From Hamiltosporidium magnivora (taxonomy: Eukaryota; Microsporidia; Dubosqiidae), in NCBI GenBank assembly GCA_004325065.1, contig PITI01000621.1, forward strand, positions 1 to 10,253: a stretch of 10,253 nucleotides of DNA, given 5' to 3'. Of this stretch, positions 1 through 6,136 are shown piece after piece (the stretch's first letter is position 1; each line of letters begins with the position of its first letter). The position numbers and the translations under genes were made by a program. The notes beneath the pieces are model-generated. The model was not told the DNA's origin. It searched no databases and was given only the letters and a program-made list of their open reading frames with translations.

Positions 1-115
1 AAAACAAATGTAACACTTGCCACTGTTTTAAAAAGATGTAATAATTTTAAATAATGTTTTAAGCTAATAAAAAATTTTTTTAGGATTTATAACAGCACTA
101 TAATATATTAGGTCT

Positions 116-676
116 TTAACATTTATAATTTTGTAGAAAGTACGTGTACAAACTTAAAATGAAACTCTCACTATTATAAATTATGGATTTTTTTAAAAAG
201 AATCACAAATAGTTTGTCAATTTTACTAGATATATAATCTTTCGAGCAGATGGATACCAATTTAGAAACCATCTTATTGACAATGAGTGAAAATAATTAG
301 TCTTACATCCATTGTTGCCATTTTTGTAGGATATAAACCGCAGCAGCTCTATAGGGCGATCCCCTAAAATCTCGAGTTACAACAGATTAAAAGAAAAAAT
401 GATAAATTTTCATTTGTTAATCCTCAATACCAAGAGGCAAAAGAGGTATAGAATAAGTATGTAAGTATATAATCTTCTAATAAAAAGTTGATAACACATT
501 AAAATACTTGTGTATTTTGTAAAGTATATTATATTTTGGTTTCGATAATCATTCATCATGGTTTTCTGATATTTCTTGTTTGTCCTTTCAAATAGTAAAA
601 TCTTTAGGTGATTCAATACAATTAAAATTGTATTTTTGTAATCATATCTTCCTACTAATATTTCATCCAAGCTATA
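116..676 (-). pseudogene. Decayed protein-coding relic, unknown family
   Basis: Reading the minus strand in one frame from 676 down to the TAA at 118-116 gives about 187 codons with only three internal stops: TGA 412-410, TAA 379-377 and TGA 205-203. From the base composition I would expect about 17-18. The open blocks are 676-413, 409-380, 376-206 and 202-119. The first block has no early ATG (its first in-frame Met is about residue 38) and is rich in Leu, Ile and Tyr. The 376-206 block is more GC-rich than its surroundings and contains coding-like residues such as GDRPIELLRF and RWFLNWYPSARK. The same frame continues upstream to 736 past two clustered stops. I recognise no family. It could be a dead gene, a mobile-element remnant or a chance low-stop frame; a relic is favoured. 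Confidence 0.4.
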
Positions 677-1374
677 TTACTTATTTATTTACAAATTCTT
701 ACCTACAACTGGTATAATATCCAAGTATCTAATACATTAATATATGAGGCAAGAATTAAGACAATCGCAAATCTATATAAGCAAAACAAATATTCAGAAT
801 AAGGATTCGAGATGAACAAAATAATTTTTGTTACAATTATGTTTAATATTAAATAATTTTTGTTAAAATTTATTTAATCAGCATATAATAGCAAATTGAA
901 TTATCTTTAAAAAGTCTAATGGTTTGAAATTAGAGCTTACTAGGATATTGAATTGAACAGAAACAAATTACAAAAAAATTATGAATTTAATTTTAGGATT
1001 TTTGGACTAATATAATTATTAAAACATATTCTAAGATTATTTTGAAAATAAATTATTCATTTAATTTATTAATTTGTACACATTTTCATAAATTTCACAA
1101 CAAATAAATGAGAAAGTTACATTTTTTAATCCATCCACAATGTTTTACCATTTTTTTTAAAAATTATATCTTAGAGTTACGTGATTTTTGAAAAAAAAGT
1201 AAGTGGTAAAATAATTTTTGCTGTAAATATAAAAAGTAGATTAACTGGAAATGATATATTTTTGTTTTGATTGTAAGGATTATAAAAATTTAAAATAAGA
1301 ATAAACCACAATTTTAATTAAAAAACATAATTTTTAAACGTAAAAAGTTGTTTATCGCCAAATTGTAACTGATT
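677..1374. other. AT-rich gap without a supported gene
   Basis: About 0.7 kb with no ATG-started reading frame of useful length on either strand. There are two short coding-like stretches: a plus-strand frame around 660-797, and a minus-strand frame of 27 codons at 1144-1064. Neither is long enough to stand out from chance. I see no tRNA, no clear repeat array and no promoter pairing with an intact gene. The right edge is the 3' flank of the RING-finger gene. Confidence 0.5.
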
Positions 1375-1380
1375 TTTATT
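1375..1380 (-). promoter_or_regulatory. AATAAA poly(A) signal of the RING gene
   Basis: On the minus strand, AATAAA begins three bases after the TAG stop (1386-1384) of the RING-finger gene. The same hexamer lies as close to the stops of the Usp-like and AspRS genes. It is a plausible cleavage/polyadenylation signal, implying a very short 3' UTR. Confidence 0.4.
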
Positions 1381-1383
1381 TTT

Positions 1384-2115
1384 CTAAAAAAGCCTATTAT
1401 TTCTTGAAAACGGAGTTTTGAAAATAGATTTTCTCGTACTTAACGTAAGTCTTGATGTACTTGCAGAAGAAAAAGAAGCCTCGTTGATATTCAAATCAGA
1501 AACTGTATTGAATCCTGAAGTTCTTTTCCTTTTTCCTATTTTACTTCCATTTGTTAAGTCTACTAAAATATTTTTAGATTCTTTAGCAGGTGAGTTTCTT
1601 TGGATTGTTTTATTATTTTGATTTTCAATTGTAAAATTTTTTTTGTAAATTTTATTTACAGTTTCTGAAATATGATTTCTATTTCTTTGTATTGGTTGAT
1701 TTGAATTTATATTTAAAAAACCGGGTTTTGAATTTTTAGACCTTGCAGCGTCTTTAAACCTAATAAGTTCATTTTTGGCTCTTTTTAATAAATCTTTATA
1801 CGTATTCAATTCATATTTGAGGTGTAAAATTAAATTTAGAGAACTACTTAGCTGAAACATTGAAATATCCACCGGTTTAATAAACATTTCTGTGGGATTT
1901 TTTGTTAAAATTTTCTTCAAATCTTGATTTATAAGCTTAAAATCGTTATTTTTCCCACAGACTTTGCAAAAATCAATATCTTCAATACAATCTTTGCAAA
2001 CTATATGCATGCAATCACTTATAAACAAATTACTGTCTTCTTCCTTTGAATTATCATAACTTTTATAACAAATATTACAGTAAATCAAAACATTTAAGAT
2101 TTTTTTATCATTCAT
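1384..2115 (-). CDS. RING-finger protein, Zip3/RNF212-like (probable meiotic E3 ligase)
   Basis: A 243-residue protein. An N-terminal C3HC4 RING finger has ligands C13, C16, C35, H37, C40, C43, C50 and C53, i.e. C-x2-C-x18-C-x-H-x2-C-x2-C-x6-C-x2-C, with text such as SDCMHIVCKDC and FCKVCGK. It is followed by a short predicted coiled coil (about 90-125), then a Ser/Thr/Asn-rich basic tail with a possible nuclear signal (KIGKRKR, 192-198) and SRLTLSTRKSIFKTPFSR near the end. An N-terminal RING, then a coiled coil, then a Ser-rich tail is the plan of Zip3/RNF212/ZHP-3, SUMO- or ubiquitin-type E3 ligases that mark crossover sites at the synaptonemal complex. The RING is clear; membership of that family is inference from architecture and RING spacing. 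It lies 79 bp downstream of the Usp-like gene on the same strand. The alternative is an unrelated small RING E3. Confidence 0.8.
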   Translation of the reverse strand: MNDKKILNVLIYCNICYKSYDNSKEEDSNLFISDCMHIVCKDCIEDIDFCKVCGKNNDFKLINQDLKKILTKNPTEMFIKPVDISMFQLSSSLNLILHLKYELNTYKDLLKRAKNELIRFKDAARSKNSKPGFLNINSNQPIQRNRNHISETVNKIYKKNFTIENQNNKTIQRNSPAKESKNILVDLTNGSKIGKRKRTSGFNTVSDLNINEASFSSASTSRLTLSTRKSIFKTPFSRNNRLF

Positions 2116-2194
2116 TGCATAAATAATTTGTAAAGAAATTTATATAAAATTCATAAAAAAACGGCAATTAAAAAAATATTTGAAATAAATTTAT
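2116..2194 (-). promoter_or_regulatory. Short promoter/leader of the RING gene
   Basis: Only 79 bp separate this gene from the Usp-like gene upstream. A TATA-like TTTATATAAA lies at 2139-2148, about 25-33 bases before the ATG. Unlike the other three complete genes there is no CCC close to the start. An upstream ATG at 2120-2118 opens a two-codon frame (ATG CAA TGA) whose stop overlaps the chosen ATG, so either the mRNA starts inside the last few bases or initiation is by reinitiation. Confidence 0.3.
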
Positions 2195-2195
2195 T
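2190..2195 (-). promoter_or_regulatory. AATAAA overlapping the Usp-like stop codon
   Basis: The minus strand reads TAAATAAA at the end of the gene, so the last base of the TAA stop is the first base of AATAAA. This is an extreme case of the stop-proximal poly(A) signals seen in this window. Confidence 0.4.
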
Positions 2196-2686
2196 TACAA
2201 ATAAAATCCGCCTTTTTTCGATTTTCGAAAATCGGGAACTCTCAAAACCGGAATATTTATATCGTTTGTTACGAATTCGTCTAAAGATTTCTTAAAGTAT
2301 TTACTAAGACCATCGGTAAGTGTATCTGGACCCAATATAACAATTTCTACATTAAGTGAAGATAATACAGCTCTTAATTTATATTTTTCATCTCCACAAA
2401 TAATAAGTTTATTAACTTTTATGTCAGAACTAAATTCCTCTATAATTATTTTTTCAATATCGTTTAAATAGTTTGAAATTTTTTTTTTACGAATTGAATA
2501 GTCAGATTTACATATGTCTGTACACATCAATAAAGTTCTTGGATCATTTATAGCGTACCACCGTTCCGGTAAGCAATATAATAAACATATTTGATGTATC
2601 TGTGGTTGTATATATTCTTTTATACTCCATTTTATTTGTGGCAAATTAGAGTCGCATTTTGAAAATATATACGCTATTGTTTTCAT
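2195..2686 (-). CDS. Universal stress protein-like (Usp/HUP-fold) small protein
   Basis: A 163-residue protein with an alternating beta/alpha pattern. It has an N-terminal strand (KTIAYIFSK) and a second strand (QICLLYCLP, about 32-40). A helix-rich middle (about 65-95) precedes the strand KLIICGD. The C-terminal segment VEIVILGPDT...SLDEF...INIPVLRVP (113-151) aligns by eye with the Usp ending, where a strand and Gly loop lead to a conserved PVLVV strand. In ATP-binding Usp proteins that loop is G-x2-G-x9-G-(S/T). Here only G119 and S134 are in place; the second and third glycines are T122 and K133, so nucleotide binding is probably lost. No signal peptide or membrane segment is seen. The start is supported by CCC at 2696-2694, seven bases before the ATG. 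The family call is inference; the cellular role is unknown. Confidence 0.65.
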   Translation of the reverse strand: MKTIAYIFSKCDSNLPQIKWSIKEYIQPQIHQICLLYCLPERWYAINDPRTLLMCTDICKSDYSIRKKKISNYLNDIEKIIIEEFSSDIKVNKLIICGDEKYKLRAVLSSLNVEIVILGPDTLTDGLSKYFKKSLDEFVTNDINIPVLRVPDFRKSKKGGFYL

Positions 2687-2693
2687 ATAAACT

Positions 2694-2696
2694 GGG
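2694..2696 (-). promoter_or_regulatory. CCC start-proximal motif of the Usp-like gene
   Basis: The minus strand reads GCCCAGTTTATATG, with CCC seven bases before the ATG. CCC/GGG-like motifs just ahead of start codons are a described transcription signal in microsporidia, and matching ones precede the pyruvate kinase and AspRS genes here. Confidence 0.5.
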
Positions 2697-2798
2697 CTGT
2701 CTTATTTGTATAAATTTATTTCGCTTCTCCTTTTATAATAATAATATTCTTAATTAGGAAATGGAATAAATTATTTTTGATTTAACTATTTTAAATAA

Positions 2799-3227
2799 AT
2801 AAAAGACCAGTTTGTGTTGTTTAACCAAAAATATCCAGAAACATTTCATTTACTTATAAAAAAAGAAGTATGTCACTATTTTAAATTTGCCGAAATTTTA
2901 GTTTCAGTTTGGATAAAAAAATTAAAAAGAAAATTCTTTGATATAAATTTTAAAGGCATAAATTACTGTGTTATTCAATGACCGTCTAAACAAATATATT
3001 TCAGAGAATTTTTCAATAAAAAAACTGGAAAGTTTTTCTTTATTTCTAAATACATTTCGGTAACAAAAAACAATTTTAGATATTTTTTAAAAACATATTA
3101 AAAATTTAAAAATTATTTGGAAACTTACAAATATCCATTGAACCTAAATAAACAATTTATAGAACAAAAGAATTTAATAATTCTTTTTTATTTGTCAGAC
3201 ATATCTCTATTTCTCAAGAACCAATAA
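2799..3227 (+). pseudogene. Decayed protein-coding relic upstream of pyruvate kinase
   Basis: One plus-strand frame runs 143 codons from just after the TAA at 2796-2798 to the TAA at 3225-3227. It has only two internal stops, TGA 2979-2981 and TAA 3099-3101, where about 13-14 would be expected. The first block has no ATG, so the start is also lost or lies elsewhere. The three blocks keep coding-like mixed residues, for example KYPETFHLLIKKEVCHYF, KFAEILVSVWIKKL, then YFREFFNKKTGKFFF, then LNLNKQFIEQ. The frame ends 63 bases before the pyruvate kinase ATG, so its tail overlaps the likely promoter region of that gene. I recognise no family. It is most simply a dying or dead gene; sequencing error in a live gene, or chance, are the alternatives. 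Confidence 0.45.
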
Positions 3228-3262
3228 AATTAATTTCTTAAAATATAATTGGTTGCAACAAA

Positions 3263-3286
3263 TATAAATAAGAGTTAATCTTCCCC
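3263..3286 (+). promoter_or_regulatory. TATA-like box and CCCC motif of pyruvate kinase
   Basis: TATAAATA at 3263-3270 is followed 12 bases later by CCCC at 3283-3286, which sits four bases (TGAA) before the ATG. The CCC element near the start matches the microsporidian start-site motif and supports the chosen ATG and a very short leader. Confidence 0.5.
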
Positions 3287-3290
3287 TGAA

Positions 3291-4715
3291 ATGGCTGACA
3301 ATTTTTTTAGAATTACAAAAATAATCTGTACATTGGGACCAAAAACATCATCGATAGAAGCAATAAGAAAATTGGTGGAAAATGGTATGTCGGTTGCACG
3401 ACTAAATTTTAGCCACGCCGATCATCAATTTCACAAAAATACTATTGAAAACATCAAAGAAATCAGAAACAAATTAGGGCATCGATATCTTAGTATAGGT
3501 CTTGATACAAAAGGACCCGAAATCAGGCTAGGGAATTTATCAAAGAGTATTTCTGTAAGCAAAGGAGATAATTTAATTTTAACTAACGATGAAACAATTA
3601 TTGATGAATCAAAAAATATTTTATATTTTGATTTGGAAAATCTTCAATCAATTAAAAATAATTGTGAAATCATGATTGATGATGGAATCCTAAAATTAAA
3701 AGTTATTGAAGTTAACGAGAAATCCGTAAAAACAGTAGCAATGAATTCCCATAAAATATCTTCCAAAAAGGGTATTAACATACCAGGGGTACATCTCACA
3801 ATGCCATCATTAACTAAAAAAGATATTTCAGATATTAAATTCGGCTTAGAAAACGAAGTTGATTTTATTTTTGCTTCATTTATCAACACAGAGGAAGATG
3901 TTATAAGAATAAGAAAAATAATTGCTGAATATTCACACAAACCACTTCTATTTTCAAAAATTGAAACTTTGATTGCTATTTCGAATATCGATGCAATTAT
4001 TGAAAAGTCGGATGGAATTATGATCGCCAGAGGGGATCTTGGGGCAGAGATTGGATTAGAAAAACTTTTTTTTATCCAACAAATGATTACAGAAAAGTGC
4101 AAATTAACCAATAAGCCTTTTATAATAGCCACTCAAATGCTTGAATCAATGAATATACAGGCACTTCCTACGCGAGCAGAAGTATCAGACATCGGTAATT
4201 CTGTATTAGATGGCGCAGATTGCATAATGCTAAGTTCAGAAACTGCATCTGGTAATTTTCCATTTGAATCTGTAAATATCATGTCGCATATATCTTTTGA
4301 GACAGAAAAATGGCTGAGAAAAAAATCGATAGAAAATGTAGAAATTCCAATAACAAATATTTATACAGCATTAACTATAAATAAAATGTCCCGTGTTCCA
4401 AACGTACGTACCGTAGTAATATTTACAGATGATATAAAAGAAGTTCTTGATATAAAATCTGCATTTTTAAGTATTCCTATAATAGTTGCATCTCAAGACG
4501 AATCTATGCTTAGAAAAATATCAATATTAAGAGGATGTTTGCCTTATCATGTTCTTTTCAATTTAAAAACAGGTGACAGTGATTTCAAACATAGATTAGT
4601 TGATGAGGTAATTTATGTTATTAAAAATATGTATTTTTTGGAAGAAAAAACCAACATAATTGTTTATTATCGTATCAGTCAAAATGAAACGGTTTTTAAA
4701 ATGATTAAAGTATAA
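3291..4715 (+). CDS. Pyruvate kinase
   Basis: A 474-residue glycolytic enzyme converting phosphoenolpyruvate and ADP to pyruvate and ATP, presumably cytosolic. Visible motifs in order: KIICTLGPK (10-18), MSVARLNFSH (33-42), LDTKGPEIR (71-79), the B domain (about 83-170), FSKIET with catalytic Lys223 and metal-binding Glu225, ARGDLG with Asp249, IIATQMLESM (278-287) and PTRAEVSD (293-300), ending with DGADCIMLSSETASG (307-321; usual MLSGETA). All the usual catalytic residues are present. The C-terminal domain (about 340-474) is divergent: the TxSGxT phosphate loop that binds fructose-1,6-bisphosphate in many family members reads FTDDIKEV (378-385), and the usual YRP that follows reads LSIP. 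Length is slightly below the usual 480-530. In organisms with little mitochondrial energy metabolism this step would be a main ATP source. Confidence 0.97.
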   Translation: MADNFFRITKIICTLGPKTSSIEAIRKLVENGMSVARLNFSHADHQFHKNTIENIKEIRNKLGHRYLSIGLDTKGPEIRLGNLSKSISVSKGDNLILTNDETIIDESKNILYFDLENLQSIKNNCEIMIDDGILKLKVIEVNEKSVKTVAMNSHKISSKKGINIPGVHLTMPSLTKKDISDIKFGLENEVDFIFASFINTEEDVIRIRKIIAEYSHKPLLFSKIETLIAISNIDAIIEKSDGIMIARGDLGAEIGLEKLFFIQQMITEKCKLTNKPFIIATQMLESMNIQALPTRAEVSDIGNSVLDGADCIMLSSETASGNFPFESVNIMSHISFETEKWLRKKSIENVEIPITNIYTALTINKMSRVPNVRTVVIFTDDIKEVLDIKSAFLSIPIIVASQDESMLRKISILRGCLPYHVLFNLKTGDSDFKHRLVDEVIYVIKNMYFLEEKTNIIVYYRISQNETVFKMIKV

Positions 4716-5074
4716 AATAGTTTGATTTTAAAAATATTTTTTTTCAAAGTTATAAGTAATTTTCGTAATATATACATGTATTATGATTTATAATTCATTC
4801 GATATTATACTTATATTTTGCCTTTACTTTAAACAACAAACTTAAAAGGATTTAAATATTTTTTTGATATATTGATTCATTGTCGATGATCTGAATAATC
4901 AATATAAAGCTTTTTTGTATCAAAATTGTGTTTTAAGAAACACAACCATTTGAATAAAAGACTGATATCGATCAAGAAAATTATCAATTTTACCAAAAGA
5001 ATATTACCAATTGTAGATCATGAATTAATATTAAAATTTAAAAAAAAAAAAACGAAATAAATACTTCATATTAG
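4716..5074. other. Convergent intergenic stretch, no gene seen
   Basis: This AT-rich 3' flank of pyruvate kinase contains no supported gene. A plus-strand frame from 4876 to 5059 has two stops in about 61 codons, which is not significant alone. It contains the hairpin listed separately and a run of A residues near 5040. No AATAAA lies right after the pyruvate kinase stop, unlike three other genes here. Confidence 0.5.
4926..4945. repeat. Perfect 8-bp inverted repeat (hairpin)
   Basis: TTGTGTTT and AAACACAA flank the four bases TAAG, forming a perfect 8-bp stem with a 4-base loop about 210 bases past the pyruvate kinase stop. Function is unknown; it may be a chance AT-rich palindrome. Confidence 0.5.
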
Positions 5075-5184
5075 AATATTTTATGAAATAACTCATAAAT
5101 AATATGTTTTCAAATAACTTTTAGTCAAAAATATTTTATGAAATTACTCATTAATAATATGTTTTCAAATAACTCTTAGTCAAA
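5075..5184. repeat. Tandem duplication of a 55-bp unit
   Basis: Two head-to-tail copies, 5075-5129 and 5130-5184, each starting AATATTTTATGAAAT and ending CTTTTAGTCAAA or CTCTTAGTCAAA. Only about three positions differ, so the duplication is recent or homogenised. After the second copy, AATAAAAGATGAAAT may be a degenerate third start. It contains no gene. Confidence 0.85.
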
Positions 5185-5291
5185 AATAAAAGATGAAATC
5201 GTAAAAATTAAACGTTCCTTCCGAAAACACAATAGCCAATGGTCTTAGAAATCCTTGATATATAGGAATAAACAAATTCTTAGTAAATGAG

Positions 5292-5316
5292 GTACAAAAA
5301 CTTATAAGTTTTGTAC
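5292..5316. repeat. 25-bp near-perfect palindrome
   Basis: GTACAAAA(A)CTT and AAGTTTTGTAC pair around a central AT, with a single unpaired A in the left arm. This gives an 11-bp stem and almost no loop, so it is more like a cruciform or dyad binding site than a typical RNA hairpin. There is no adjacent gene; function unknown. Confidence 0.6.
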
Positions 5317-5393
5317 ATTTAATTTTTTAAAATATAATTTTTATTTCTTTTTTTTTATATTTCCCAGAGGTTTGCTCTTTCTGTACATAACAA

Positions 5394-5435
5394 TTAGAAA
5401 TAAAATGTTTTCTTGTTTTAAAAACATTTTTCTAA
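5394..5435. repeat. Imperfect inverted repeat
   Basis: TTAGAAATAAAATGTTTT (5394-5411) pairs with AAAACATTTTTCTAA (5421-5435), giving about 15 paired bases with a three-base insertion in the left arm and a loop of about nine. It could be a hairpin or the core of a tiny inverted-repeat element; no target-site duplication was identified. Confidence 0.45.
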
Positions 5436-5646
5436 CAATTAAATCTTATATTTAACTTATTTAGAAATAAAAACTTATGTAAAGAAAATCATAGCTTAAG
5501 ATAAATGGTATAACACTGGTAAATAAATAATTACAATAAAAGAAAGCGTATGTTTTTGTCTATTTTTATCTTTTTACTAATTCGAACACATTTTTTATAC
5601 TTTTTATTAGTGCATTTAGGAAAAATATTGAATTTAAAAACGATAA

Positions 5647-5936
5647 AAAATATCTATTAAATATAAAGTTAATTTCCAATAAAATATCTATTAAATATAA
5701 AGTTAATTCCTAATAAAATATCTATTAAATATAAAGTTAATTACTAATAAAATATCTATTAAATATGAAGTTAATTACAATAAAATATCTATTAAATATG
5801 AAGTTAATTACTAATAAAATATCTATTAAATATGAAGTCAATTCCTAATAAAATATCTATAAAATATAAAGTTAATTTCCAATAAAATATCTATTAAATA
5901 TGAAGTTAATTACCAAAAAAATATTTATAAAATATA
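5647..5936. repeat. 34-bp minisatellite, about 8.5 copies
   Basis: Units start AAAATATCTATTAAATAT(A/G)A and continue with AGTTAATT plus a variable tail (TCCAAT, CCTAAT, ACTAAT). Copies begin at 5647, 5681, 5715, 5749, 5782, 5816, 5850 and 5884, with a partial copy at 5918-5936. All are 34 bp except the fourth (33 bp). Substitutions cluster at a few positions, notably ATAAAG/ATGAAG and the TTNC tail, so variant units are shared between copies as expected from slippage or unequal exchange. It has no intervening spacers and no gene. It lies between the 3' ends of pyruvate kinase and AspRS, about 200 bp from the latter. Confidence 0.93.
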
Positions 5937-6127
5937 CTATATTGAGTTATTTTTTTTTCTAAATAAATAATATATTCTTGTAAATTGAAATGTGATAGAC
6001 ATTTGTGAAAGTTTTAAAGAAAGCAATAGTAGTGAGTTTTAAAATTTTATTTACATTTAATTTTTTTTATAACTAAAAATATGACCATGGAGAGACATAA
6101 AAAATAACGAATTTACTGAAAAAAACT

Positions 6128-6133
6128 TTTATT
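6128..6133 (-). promoter_or_regulatory. AATAAA poly(A) signal of AspRS
   Basis: On the minus strand the AspRS TAA (6139-6137) is followed by TTT and then AATAAA. It is a plausible polyadenylation signal with a very short 3' UTR, in line with the two other minus-strand genes of this window. Confidence 0.45.
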
Positions 6134-6136
6134 AAA

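Larger units (their letters stand above)
5185..5646. other. Gap between tandem repeats, no gene
   Basis: About 460 bp of AT-rich sequence with two palindromes (listed separately) and no supported gene. A plus-strand stretch at about 5207-5335 reads like protein (for example SENTIANGLRNP) but has a stop in the middle and is short, so it is at most a relic. Confidence 0.45.

Noticed and set aside
413..670. Intact 86-residue gene
   Set aside because: The apparent start is TTG, the first in-frame ATG is about residue 38, and the frame continues past stops; treated as part of a relic.
329..800. Resemblance to a Tc1/mariner transposase N-terminus (GRSPKIS-like text near 340-375 and ARIKTIANLYKQ-like text near 750-785, plus strand)
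   Set aside because: The two pieces are in the wrong order for that protein, are interrupted by stops, and no DDE catalytic region or terminal inverted repeats were found.
1418..1621. 67-codon plus-strand open frame
   Set aside because: Antisense shadow of the RING-finger gene tail.
3644..4132. 162-codon minus-strand open frame
   Set aside because: It is the antisense shadow of pyruvate kinase, covering the conserved catalytic region, and has no motif of its own.
4876..5059. Low-stop plus-strand frame after pyruvate kinase
   Set aside because: Two stops in about 61 codons is within chance once many frames are inspected.
5647..5936. CRISPR array
   Set aside because: The 34-bp units abut directly with no unique spacers, no cas genes are near, and the context is eukaryotic.
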